Positions 1-8,492 of a DNA stretch of 24,424 nt are shown in pieces. A program made the translations under genes and the position numbers. The stretch's first letter is position 1; each line of letters begins with the position of its first letter. The stretch lies in NCBI GenBank assembly GCA_045536155.1, contig JAZSMZ010000157.1:1-24424 (forward strand). Direction: 5' to 3'. Below the pieces are notes generated by a model. That model worked only from the letters and a program-made list of their open reading frames with translations, made no database searches and had not been told where the DNA came from. This stretch comes from JAZQNC01 sp045536155 (GTDB lineage Bacteria; Bacillota; Clostridia; Oscillospirales; CAG-272).

Positions 1-993
1 GCAACGCGCGGTGCTGACAACCTTATCGCCGCCATTCCTCAGGCTCTGGCCGAAACAAAATATGTCTGCTCGTCTGTAAACGTGGCCTCCACCAAGGCAG
101 GTATCAATATGGATGCTCTTAAAAAGATGGGCGAGATCATAAAAGAGACCGCTTACCTCACCCGTGACAACAACTCCATCGGATGTGCCAAATTTGTGGT
201 ATTTGCCAACGTGCCCGAGGACAACCCCTTTATGGCGGGTGCATTCCACGGCGTGGGCGAGCCCGAAACGGTCATTAACGTCGGCGTTTCCGGCCCCGGC
301 GTTGTTGCCAGTGCTGTCAAACGCGCAGGCGACGTTGATTTCGGTGCGCTTGCCGACATCATAAAGCGCACTGCATTCAAGATCACCCGTATGGGTCAGC
401 TCGTCGCCCACGAGGCTTCCGAGCGTCTTGGCGTGCCCTTCGGCATCGTTGATCTTTCGCTGGCGCCCACTCCCGCAATCGGTGACTCGGTTGCGCACAT
501 CCTCGAAAACATGGGTCTTTCGGTCTGTGGCTCGCACGGCACTACCGCCGCCCTCGCGCTGCTCAATGATGCAGTTAAAAAAGGCGGCACCATGGCGACA
601 TCATACGTTGGCGGACTTTCGGGTGCCTTTATTCCCGTTTCCGAGGACAAGGGCATGATCGATGCCGCCGCATCGGGCGCTCTTACCATTGAAAAGCTTG
701 AAGCTATGACCGCCGTCTGCTCGGTAGGTCTTGACATGATCGCGGTTCCCGGCGACACTCCCGCCGCGGTTATAAGCGGAATTATCGCCGACGAGATCTC
801 CATCGGCGTTGTCAACAACAAGACCACCGCCGTTCGCCTTATCCCCGCATACGGCAAGAAGGCAGGCGACACCGTTGAGTTTGGCGGACTTTTGGGCTAC
901 GCTCCCGTAATGCCTCTCAATGCAGGCTCGCCCGAGAAATTTATCGCGCGCGGCGGACGAATCCCTGCGCCCATACATTCGCTCCGTAACTGA
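1..993 (+). CDS. UPF0210 / PFL-like family protein (DUF711), 5' end outside window
   Basis: The reading frame is open from base 1, so this is the C-terminal 330 residues of a longer protein; family members are about 450 residues. A GTG at 82 is internal, not a start. The sequence matches the UPF0210 (DUF711) family, whose structure resembles the pyruvate formate-lyase barrel but whose reaction is unknown. Recognisable conserved stretches are the 'FVVFANVPEDNPFMAGAFHG' segment, the glycine-rich 'VINVGVSGPGVV', 'DLSLAPTPAIGDS', and the C-terminal 'GGRIPAPIHSLRN'. In other Firmicutes the gene often follows a small ACT-domain gene (UPF0237); that position lies outside the window. It ends one base before the next gene, so the two are probably cotranscribed. 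The family call is firm; the function is unknown. Confidence 0.9.
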   Translation, partial: ATRGADNLIAAIPQALAETKYVCSSVNVASTKAGINMDALKKMGEIIKETAYLTRDNNSIGCAKFVVFANVPEDNPFMAGAFHGVGEPETVINVGVSGPGVVASAVKRAGDVDFGALADIIKRTAFKITRMGQLVAHEASERLGVPFGIVDLSLAPTPAIGDSVAHILENMGLSVCGSHGTTAALALLNDAVKKGGTMATSYVGGLSGAFIPVSEDKGMIDAAASGALTIEKLEAMTAVCSVGLDMIAVPGDTPAAVISGIIADEISIGVVNNKTTAVRLIPAYGKKAGDTVEFGGLLGYAPVMPLNAGSPEKFIARGGRIPAPIHSLRN

Positions 994-994
994 T

Positions 995-2338
995 ATGAAA
1001 AAGTTTTTAAAGAAAAGCTTGTTGGTGCTGCTCGCATCACTTGCACTGATAATGCCTCTTTCACTGACATCAAACGCATCCGAAACCTTTGAGATGCCCG
1101 ATCTGTCGCATTCCAAAAACGTATATCTTTACAACATCACGGCCGACACTCTGATGTTTTCCAAAGGGGCAGACGAGATAATCTATCCCGGACCGACGGT
1201 AAAGCTGATGACTGCCGCAGTTGCAATTGACTGCCTCGGCGGCAACCTCAACCGCATTATCACGATACGAGAGGACGTTATCGACGAGGTGCGAGGCAAC
1301 AACATCAATCTGCGTCCCGACGAAAAGGTTACCGTTTTGCAGCTTTTAAATGCGCTTATCGTTGGAAACTCCAACGATGCGGCGGTCGTTTTGGCTGTTG
1401 AAGCGGCAGGATCGGTGGGTGCATTCGTTATCAAGATGAACGAGCTTGCCCAAAAGCTGGGCGCTTCGAACACCTTCTACACCAATCCTACCGGTATGCA
1501 TGATGACGAAATGGTAACCACCATATCGGACACCGCGAAGATCGCGATGTACTTAAACAGATACGACATCTTTACCGAGATCGCGCAGAAGGAATTCTAT
1601 ATTCTCGAAAAGACCAACAAATCACGCGAGAGAAAGATTTTCAACCGCAACTATTTCATCAATACCCAGACCGAATACATCTACTATTCGCCCTATGTTA
1701 AGGGTATGAATGCGGGTGCTACTGAGGAAGCGGGATACTGCGTTGTAGCGTCGAGCGAATACAGAAACTCGGAATATCTGTGCATAGTGATGGGGTCGGA
1801 ATCAGATGATAATTATATCTATTCATTCAGAGATGCCGGACTTATGCTAACCTGGGCGTACCGAAGCTATGCCTACCGCACGGTTCTGAAATCGTCCGAT
1901 ATAATCTGCTCTGTACCCGTCCGTCTTTCAAGCCAGACCGACACGATAGCCATTATGCCCTCTGTCGGTATCGAGCTTTATCTGCCGAATGAAGCGGTCG
2001 TGGGCAAGGATGTTACGATAAGCTGGCTGCTTGACGTTGACGAGCTGACCGCCCCTATTGAGGAAAACACCGTTGTCGGCAAGGTCACTCTGCTTTACGA
2101 AAACAAGGTCGTGGGTCAGACCGACCTCGTTACGAAAACGGCTGTCGCGAGAAGTGACTACCTTTATATAATGTTGCTTGTCGAGCGATTCGTTAAAAGT
2201 CCCGGATTTATCGTTGTCGCGGTGCTGATCGTGATCAGCACGGTAGGCTACGTCGTATTCAGCGTTGTTACAAACACAAAACGCCGTAAGCAGATCGAAG
2301 CCCGCCGTGAAATGAGCGAAAAGAAGATCATTAAATAA
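995..2338 (+). CDS. Secreted, membrane-anchored DacF/PBP5-like D,D-carboxypeptidase homologue lacking catalytic residues
   Basis: The protein has 447 residues. Residues 1-29 are a signal peptide (Lys-rich start, hydrophobic core, NASE cleavage region). Residues about 30-290 resemble the peptidase S11 domain of DacF/PBP5, followed by a beta-rich C-terminal domain. A transmembrane helix near residues 400-425 precedes a basic cytoplasmic tail. All three active-site motifs are altered. SxxK reads P67-T-V-K70, so the nucleophilic serine is proline. SxN reads N125-S-N127. KTG reads N239-A-G241. The surrounding fold-defining residues (KLMTA, NDAAV, NPTGMHD, EEAGYCVVAS) are intact, so this looks like a pseudoenzyme, not a decayed gene. 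The start was chosen because the signal peptide begins here. No Shine-Dalgarno is visible, and the gene starts one base after the upstream stop, suggesting translational coupling. Alanine racemase follows 19 bases later. It probably binds peptidoglycan stem peptides or modulates an active paralogue (inference). Confidence 0.85.
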   Translation: MKKFLKKSLLVLLASLALIMPLSLTSNASETFEMPDLSHSKNVYLYNITADTLMFSKGADEIIYPGPTVKLMTAAVAIDCLGGNLNRIITIREDVIDEVRGNNINLRPDEKVTVLQLLNALIVGNSNDAAVVLAVEAAGSVGAFVIKMNELAQKLGASNTFYTNPTGMHDDEMVTTISDTAKIAMYLNRYDIFTEIAQKEFYILEKTNKSRERKIFNRNYFINTQTEYIYYSPYVKGMNAGATEEAGYCVVASSEYRNSEYLCIVMGSESDDNYIYSFRDAGLMLTWAYRSYAYRTVLKSSDIICSVPVRLSSQTDTIAIMPSVGIELYLPNEAVVGKDVTISWLLDVDELTAPIEENTVVGKVTLLYENKVVGQTDLVTKTAVARSDYLYIMLLVERFVKSPGFIVVAVLIVISTVGYVVFSVVTNTKRRKQIEARREMSEKKIIK

Positions 2339-2357
2339 TTAAAAGAAGGTTTTTTAA

Positions 2358-3491
2358 TTGAAACATCTCTCAAATGCCGTCATTGACCTTACTCAGCTGG
2401 CGGCAAATTACAAAAGGATATGCTCTCTGTCCGCACCATCGCGCGTTATCTGTGTTGTCAAAGCCGATGCCTACGGACACGGAGCGATCGAATGTGCAAA
2501 GACTCTCTATGATGCGGGAGCGCGCTATTTTGCGGTGGCAAATATCGCCGAGGCGCTCGAGATAAAGCCATATATTGGCGAAAGCGGACTTCTTATATTG
2601 GGTGCGAGTTCGCCCGATGACGCCCCCGTACTTGCAGAAAACAAAATTGCCCAGACCGTTTATTCGCTCGAATATGCGCGGGAGCTGTCCGAGCATGTGC
2701 CGAGTGGCGAAAAGCTTTTGTGCCATCTGAAGCTGGATACCGGCATGAATCGCCTCGGTTTTGAGGCGTTATACGGCGAAAACAGCGATTCGTCTGCGCT
2801 TTTTGATATTGTAAACGCCTGCTTGATCGAAAATCTCGATTTCGAGGGAGTGTTTACCCACTTTGCCCAATCTGACACACCGTCATCGCCTATGACCGAT
2901 ATGCAGTTTGAACGCTTTACTCTCACCATCGATGCGCTTGAAAAGCAAGGCATAACCTTCGCTATCCGACATGCATCTAACAGTGCGGCGATCTACAACT
3001 ATAAAAACACTCATCTCGATATGGTGCGTGCGGGCATCGTGCTTTACGGTTTTGACCCGTCGCCCGACACGGCAGCTGTCGGCTGCAAGCCGATAATGAC
3101 GCTGAAAACCACCGTCACCCATGTTCACACCCTCAAAAAAGGTGAGGGGGTTGGCTACGGATCGACCTTTGTTGCCGATAGAGATATGAAGATCGCCACC
3201 CTTGCCATCGGATACGCCGACGGGTTTGTACGAGCCTATTCGGGTGTAAATTCTCTTTCGGAAAAAATCGGATCGGTTTACATAAATGGAAAAGAAGCCC
3301 CCATCGTCGGACGGATTTGCATGGATCAATGCACAGTATGCGTCGACGGTATCGACGTAAAGATGGGCGACGAAGCAATCGTTTTTGATTCTGTCCATAC
3401 CGCAGACCGACTCGCCGATGCCGCCAACACGATAAACTACGAGGTAACGTCGATACTGACGCGGAGAGTGAAAAGAGTATATAAAAAATAA
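2358..3491 (+). CDS. alr: Alanine racemase
   Basis: This PLP-dependent enzyme interconverts L- and D-alanine in the cytoplasm, supplying D-Ala for peptidoglycan. The protein has 377 residues, normal for the family. The KADAYGHG motif contains the PLP-binding lysine K35 and Y39. The second catalytic base lies in 'GVGYGST' at Y267. 'RAGIVLYG' (225-231) and 'CMDQCTVCV' (321-329) are also typical. The start is a TTG preceded by AGAAGG at 2344-2349, 8 bases upstream. The gene lies 19 bases after the dead carboxypeptidase homologue, in the same direction, which places two D-alanine-related genes together. Transcription ends at the hairpin immediately after the stop codon. Confidence 0.96.
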   Translation: MKHLSNAVIDLTQLAANYKRICSLSAPSRVICVVKADAYGHGAIECAKTLYDAGARYFAVANIAEALEIKPYIGESGLLILGASSPDDAPVLAENKIAQTVYSLEYARELSEHVPSGEKLLCHLKLDTGMNRLGFEALYGENSDSSALFDIVNACLIENLDFEGVFTHFAQSDTPSSPMTDMQFERFTLTIDALEKQGITFAIRHASNSAAIYNYKNTHLDMVRAGIVLYGFDPSPDTAAVGCKPIMTLKTTVTHVHTLKKGEGVGYGSTFVADRDMKIATLAIGYADGFVRAYSGVNSLSEKIGSVYINGKEAPIVGRICMDQCTVCVDGIDVKMGDEAIVFDSVHTADRLADAANTINYEVTSILTRRVKRVYKK

Positions 3492-3523
3492 AAAAACGGA
3501 GATTTAATCTCCGTTTTTTTTTT
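3492..3523. terminator. Bidirectional intrinsic terminator between alr and ftsK
   Basis: A perfect 7-bp stem, CGGAGAT (3497-3503) and ATCTCCG (3507-3513), closes a 3-base loop. An A run lies on the left and a run of about ten T on the right, so the stem extends as A-T pairs and works on both strands. It begins right after the alr stop and overlaps the ftsK stop at 3522, serving both convergent genes. Confidence 0.9.
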
Positions 3524-6296
3524 ACATTTCGTTTTGTCTGAGCACCATTTCCATCCACTGCTGTTTTGTAATCAGCACGGTGCGCGGCTTTTGACCGTCG
3601 GGCGGCGAAACGATTCCTCTCGCTTCCATCGAGTCGATAAGCTTTGCAGCGCGGCCGTATCCGAGCTGCAATCGGCGCTGGATGAGTGATGTCGATATCT
3701 TACCGCTTTCGATAGCAAGCTCGATTGCCACCTTCAGCATGGGATCTGCATCGCCGTCGTCATCGGATATCTCTCCGCCAACGGCGCCCTTCTTGCTGTC
3801 AACACACTTTTCGGCCTCACGCTCAATCGAATCGATGACGTTGTCATCGTATTGAGGCGTGCCGTAGTTGGATTTGATGAATTCGAGTATCGAATCGATC
3901 TCGCGCTCACTGACGTACGCGCCCTGAACACGTATCGGCTTCTGTCCGACTGCGGCATAGAGCATGTCACCGCGTCCGATGAGCTTTTCGGCGCCCGCGA
4001 TATCGATAATTGTGCGCGAGTCTACCTGCGACGCCATGGTAAATGCTATTCGCGAGGGTACGTTTGCTTTGATAAGACCGGTTACAACGTTAACAGACGG
4101 ACGCTGGGTTCCGATGATAAGGTGCATACCTGCCGCGCGCGCCTTCTGCGCGATACGGCATATCGATTCCTCGACGTTGTCCTTGGCCATCATCATAAGG
4201 TCGGCAAGCTCGTCGATGATGATAACGATCTGGGGAAGGATCTCCTTGGTCGGATCGTCCTTTACAACGCTGTTGTATCCCTTGATGTTGCGCATTCCGA
4301 CTTCCTCGATAAGAGTGAATCGGCGCTCCATTTCGCCAACGGCCCAGGCAAGCGCACCTGCCGCCTTTTTGGGATCGCTGACAACGGGGACGATAAGATG
4401 AGGCAGACCGTTGTAGATATTAAGCTCAACCTTCTTCGGGTCGATAAGGATAAGCTTTAGCTCTTCGGGCTTCGATTTATAAAGGAGGGAAACGATAAGG
4501 CTGTTGATGCATACCGACTTACCCATACCGGTTGCACCTGCGATGAGCAGATGAGGCATCTTGGCGATATCGATGAGTATCGGATCTCCCGCAACGTCTT
4601 CGCCGAGGCAGGCTGTCAGACGGCTTTGCGATTCGCGGAATCGCTGAGTATCGATAAGCGAACGCAGATATACCGTTTCGACAACGCGGTTGGGAACCTC
4701 GATTCCCACCGCCTGCTTACCGGGAATGGGCGCTTCGATACGTACACCCGTTGTGGCAAGATTGAGCGATATATCGTCGATGAGGTTGAGTATCGAGCGA
4801 ACCTTGACGCCCTCCTCGGGCGCAAGCTCGTAACGAGTGATCGTGGGTCCGCGGGATACGTTGATTATGCGTGTACGGACTTTGAAAGAGGTGAGAGTAT
4901 CGACAAGCTTTTTAGCTGTCGACTGAAGCTCCTCGCTTATATCGGCGTTGGTGGGCTGAGGACCCATATTAAGCAGCGATACGGGCGGGAAAACGTATTC
5001 GGGGGGAGCTTCTTTTACGTAGCTTTCGGGGACGAGCTCCTCTGCCGCAGGATTTCGGGTAACGTCTAAGGTGGCGTCGTCATCGTCGATATCGTCAAAA
5101 TCTTCGCCGTCCGCTCTCTGACCCTCGGTAACCTTCTTTATAAGCTCGTCGGAAAGAGGTCCGTCGTTTTCGCTTTCATCTTCGTCGCTGAGTATCTCGT
5201 CAAGATCGTCGGGGCGCTTTAAGGGGCTGTCCACCTTTTCGGCCTTAATACTCTCCTTTACCTCGTCGGATATTATCTCGACGTAGTCGGGAGCAGACGA
5301 AGCGTCACTCGCGCTCTCGCGTCCGCGAAGGGCATCGTCGAAGGCGTTGGGATCGATCGAGCAATAGTCGCTGTCGGGCTTTGACATATCGGCAACGATG
5401 ATGCCGCCGTCGGCCGAATAATCGTCATCTTCGATATATATTACGTCAGATGCGGAGTAATCGTTGATATTTTCCGAGGGCATATCGTCGATAGTGACGT
5501 CCTCGTTGATGATATTTCTCTTTTTTTCCTCTCTTGCTCTCTCCCTCTTTGCGGCCGCCTCTCTTTCCTGCTGCTCGTATGCTCGGCGCGCTCTTTCCTG
5601 GGCGGACTGCTGCTCGGCGCGCTTCAAAAGCTCCTCTGATTCGGCACGGCGGCGCTCGGCATTACGTATCATTCTGTAACGGATAGTTAAGAAAAGATCG
5701 TAGGGGGTAGTGCCGAAAATGAACATGACAAAGAGGATCACAAGGGCGATCGCGATGAACACGGTCAGACCGACACCCATCAGCTTGACAAGCAGCCAGC
5801 CGAGATATGATCCGATCACACCGCCGCCCACAAGGTCGATACCACGCGTCCAAAGCTCGCCTATTTTAAGCGATTCGGGCACGTTTGCTGCCGCGCAAAG
5901 CACCGATATCAAAAGAAGGCATACCGTCGAGAAGAAAAATTTTGCGCCTGTCGCTCTTTTAACGACGTCCTTTCGCCAGAAGAAGGCGATGATAATTAGG
6001 AGCATGGGAATGGATATCGACGCAGGACCGAAAAGTCCGTAAAGGAGCATATGTATTCCCTTGACAAGCCAGCCGACGGGCGGCTTTATAAGGCAGACGC
6101 CGATAAAAAGCGCAACAACTCCGATGACGTAGGGCATCACCGAATTGGCAAACGAATAGGGATCGGGCAATTTCTGCTGTTCGGCAGTTGTGTCGATCTG
6201 CTTTTTTTGCACCTTTTTGCTTTCCTTGGCCACTTCTTTGCCGTTATGCTTTTTTTCGTTTTTGGGATTTGATTTTTTTTGGGATTTTGAAGGCAT
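3522..6296 (-). CDS. ftsK: DNA translocase FtsK/SpoIIIE
   Basis: This ATP-driven motor moves double-stranded DNA through the division or sporulation septum. The protein has 924 residues. After a Lys-rich start come about four transmembrane helices (residues 52-200), then a charged Arg/Glu coiled-coil stretch (205-262). A long acidic, low-complexity linker (263-430) follows, then the alpha/beta motor. Walker A is GATGMGKS at 587-594 and Walker B is VIIIDELADL at 691-700. The C-terminal winged-helix gamma domain (about 850-915) reads DNA polarity signals. The ATG at 6294-6296 has AAGGA about 15 bases upstream, a rather long spacing. The gene is convergent with alr and lies 42 bases downstream of glnN with no terminator between, so it may be read from the asnA promoter. 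Whether it is the FtsK (division) or SpoIIIE (sporulation) copy cannot be decided from this sequence. Confidence 0.95.
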   Translation of the reverse strand: MPSKSQKKSNPKNEKKHNGKEVAKESKKVQKKQIDTTAEQQKLPDPYSFANSVMPYVIGVVALFIGVCLIKPPVGWLVKGIHMLLYGLFGPASISIPMLLIIIAFFWRKDVVKRATGAKFFFSTVCLLLISVLCAAANVPESLKIGELWTRGIDLVGGGVIGSYLGWLLVKLMGVGLTVFIAIALVILFVMFIFGTTPYDLFLTIRYRMIRNAERRRAESEELLKRAEQQSAQERARRAYEQQEREAAAKRERAREEKKRNIINEDVTIDDMPSENINDYSASDVIYIEDDDYSADGGIIVADMSKPDSDYCSIDPNAFDDALRGRESASDASSAPDYVEIISDEVKESIKAEKVDSPLKRPDDLDEILSDEDESENDGPLSDELIKKVTEGQRADGEDFDDIDDDDATLDVTRNPAAEELVPESYVKEAPPEYVFPPVSLLNMGPQPTNADISEELQSTAKKLVDTLTSFKVRTRIINVSRGPTITRYELAPEEGVKVRSILNLIDDISLNLATTGVRIEAPIPGKQAVGIEVPNRVVETVYLRSLIDTQRFRESQSRLTACLGEDVAGDPILIDIAKMPHLLIAGATGMGKSVCINSLIVSLLYKSKPEELKLILIDPKKVELNIYNGLPHLIVPVVSDPKKAAGALAWAVGEMERRFTLIEEVGMRNIKGYNSVVKDDPTKEILPQIVIIIDELADLMMMAKDNVEESICRIAQKARAAGMHLIIGTQRPSVNVVTGLIKANVPSRIAFTMASQVDSRTIIDIAGAEKLIGRGDMLYAAVGQKPIRVQGAYVSEREIDSILEFIKSNYGTPQYDDNVIDSIEREAEKCVDSKKGAVGGEISDDDGDADPMLKVAIELAIESGKISTSLIQRRLQLGYGRAAKLIDSMEARGIVSPPDGQKPRTVLITKQQWMEMVLRQNEM

Positions 6297-6338
6297 TTTA
6301 TCTACCGTTTTTCCTTTTTAAATCAATATTTTATCTTT

Positions 6339-8441
6339 TTACTCGCTGAAAAGAAGCTGTTCGTAGGTGGGATAGGGGATAACTCTCTTGGGAAGCGATG
6401 CCTCAAGGGCATCGGCGCACTGTCTGAGCTTTTTCATCTGAGGCAGCATAACGTCTTTGACGTAGTTTGCCGCTTCAAGGGCATTCTTTCCGTGATCGTC
6501 GGCGGAAATGTCAGCAAGCTTTGAAAGCTCGTTTTGAGTCATTTCGCACATCTCTGCGATCTTATTTGCGCTGTTTTGGACTGCGCTGACCGAGATATTC
6601 ATCTCACGAAGTCCTCTCTGGCTTACTCCGAGCTCACCGATATAGGAATATGCGGCGGGGAGAAGCTCACGGCCTATCATATCAGCCATGGTGAGCGCTT
6701 CAATATCTACCTTTTTGCGGTATTCCTCGAGCAGGATCTCGCATCTTGAACGTAGCTCCGATTCGGTAAATACCGAATGACGTTCGAACAGTTCGATATT
6801 CTTTTCGTCAACAAGGTGGGGCACCGCATCGGCTGTAGTGGCGAGATTGCAAAGACCGCGGCGTGTGGCCTCTTCTACCCATTCGTCGGTGTAGTTGTTA
6901 CCGTTGAATATGATCCTGCCGTGATCGCGTACCGTTTCGAATATGATGTTCGACAGCTCACTGTCGATATCCGACGCGCTCTCGAGGCGGTCGGCAAAGA
7001 CACGCAGAGATTCGGCAACAATGGTGTTGAGCACTGTGTTGGGATCGGCAATCGATGCCGACGAGCCGGGCATACGGAATTCAAACTTGTTTCCGGTAAA
7101 TGCAAAGGGTGAGGTGCGGTTTCTGTCGGTTGAATCGAGGGGAAGTTTGGGTAGCACATGAACGTGCGTTTCAAGCTTCTTTTCGGTATGTGCAACCGCC
7201 TTTTCACCGTTGACAACGGCTTCAAGCGCGGCGTTGAGCTCATCACCGACGTATATTGAGATAATTGCCGGAGGCGCCTCCGACGATCCGAGACGGCAAT
7301 CGTTGCCCGCTGTGGCGACGGATATGCGGAGCAGATCCTGATAATCGTCTACCGCACGGATAACGGCGCACAAAAAGAGCATGAATTTTCTGTTGTCGGC
7401 AGGAGTTTCGCCGGCCTCGAGCAGATTGTATCCAAGATCGGTGCCGATGGACCAGTTGTTATGCTTACCCGAGCCGTTGACTCCCTCAAAGGGCTTTTCA
7501 TGAAGCACGCAGACGAAATCGTGGCGGATCGCGACGCGCTTCATTATCTCCATGATAAGCTGATTCTGGTCGGTTGCGGTGTTGACAGTTGAAAAAATAG
7601 GGGCAAGCTCGTGCTGGGAGGGCGCGGCCTCGTTGTGCTCGGTCTTTGCACAAATGCCAAGCTTCCAGAGCTCCTCATTGAGCTCGCTCATAAAGGCCTG
7701 CACTCTCGGCTTTATCGCGCCGTAATAGTGGTCGTCTAGCTCCTGACCTTTAGGCGGACGCGCGCCGAGAAGGGTGCGGCCTGTGAATATTAGATCGCAT
7801 CTGCGATCATAAAGATTGCGGTCGATAAGGAAATATTCCTGCTCGGCGCCTGCATTTACAACGATGCGGCTCGTTTTGTCGTCGCCAAGCAGACGGAGCA
7901 CGCGAAGAGCTTCGCGATTGAGCGCCTGCGAGGAGCGCATGAGAGGCGTCTTTTTATCGAGCGCTTCACCGCCGTATGAGAAGAATACGGTGGGAATGCA
8001 GAGTGTTTTGTCCTTTATAAATGCATAGGACGTGGGGTCCCATGCAGTGTAACCGCGAGCCTCAAAGGTGGAGCGGAGTCCGCCCGAGGGGAAGGAAGAT
8101 GCATCAGACTCGCCCTTTATAAGCTCTTTTCCCGAAAAGGAGATGAGAGCGCCGCCGTGTCCGTCGGGCATGACGAAGCTGTCGTGCTTTTCGGCGGTTA
8201 CTCCGTTTAACGGCTGAAACCAATGTGTGTAGTGCGTTGCACCCTTTTCAACCGCCCACTGCTTCATTGCATCGGCGATCTCGTCTGCCAACGCCTTGTT
8301 GTCTATGATCAGCTTGGGCGAGCGGCCGGACGACGTGCGATGGAGCGAGCTGTACGCCTCGGGCGACAAACGCTCGCGCATGACGCGGTCGTCGAATACA
8401 AGTGTACCGAATATTGCTGAAATGTCGGACATTGATGTCAT
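6339..8441 (-). CDS. glnN: Type III glutamine synthetase (GSIII)
   Basis: It makes glutamine from glutamate, ammonia and ATP in the cytoplasm. At 700 residues it has the length of GSIII, well above GSI (about 450). Landmarks are the GSIII N-terminal region with 'FPSGGLRSTFEARGYTAWDP' (117-136), the metal-binding 'NAGAEQEYFLID' (196-207), 'HNEAAPSQHELAPIF' (269-283), the nucleotide-binding 'KPFEGVNGSGKHNNWSIGTD' (316-335), and 'NKFEFRMPG' further on. A long helical C-terminal part completes it. There are two possible starts. The first ATG (8439-8441) has AAGGA only about 5 bases away. A second ATG at 8430-8432 has AAAGG 9 bases upstream and would give 697 residues. It lies 51 bases after asnA in the same direction with no terminator, so cotranscription is likely. 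Confidence 0.96.
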   Translation of the reverse strand: MTSMSDISAIFGTLVFDDRVMRERLSPEAYSSLHRTSSGRSPKLIIDNKALADEIADAMKQWAVEKGATHYTHWFQPLNGVTAEKHDSFVMPDGHGGALISFSGKELIKGESDASSFPSGGLRSTFEARGYTAWDPTSYAFIKDKTLCIPTVFFSYGGEALDKKTPLMRSSQALNREALRVLRLLGDDKTSRIVVNAGAEQEYFLIDRNLYDRRCDLIFTGRTLLGARPPKGQELDDHYYGAIKPRVQAFMSELNEELWKLGICAKTEHNEAAPSQHELAPIFSTVNTATDQNQLIMEIMKRVAIRHDFVCVLHEKPFEGVNGSGKHNNWSIGTDLGYNLLEAGETPADNRKFMLFLCAVIRAVDDYQDLLRISVATAGNDCRLGSSEAPPAIISIYVGDELNAALEAVVNGEKAVAHTEKKLETHVHVLPKLPLDSTDRNRTSPFAFTGNKFEFRMPGSSASIADPNTVLNTIVAESLRVFADRLESASDIDSELSNIIFETVRDHGRIIFNGNNYTDEWVEEATRRGLCNLATTADAVPHLVDEKNIELFERHSVFTESELRSRCEILLEEYRKKVDIEALTMADMIGRELLPAAYSYIGELGVSQRGLREMNISVSAVQNSANKIAEMCEMTQNELSKLADISADDHGKNALEAANYVKDVMLPQMKKLRQCADALEASLPKRVIPYPTYEQLLFSE

Positions 8442-8492
8442 CCTTTCCTTTTTCTCTGTCGGAAAATTTATCTAAATTATGTAAAACGCGTA

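Noticed and set aside
920..994. An earlier ATG (920) for the carboxypeptidase homologue, overlapping UPF0210
   Set aside because: It would put 25 polar residues before a textbook signal peptide and overlap conserved UPF0210 codons.
601..1116. Minus-strand open frame opposite UPF0210 and the carboxypeptidase homologue
   Set aside because: It is a shadow of two well-supported plus-strand genes, with no ribosome site or recognisable domain.
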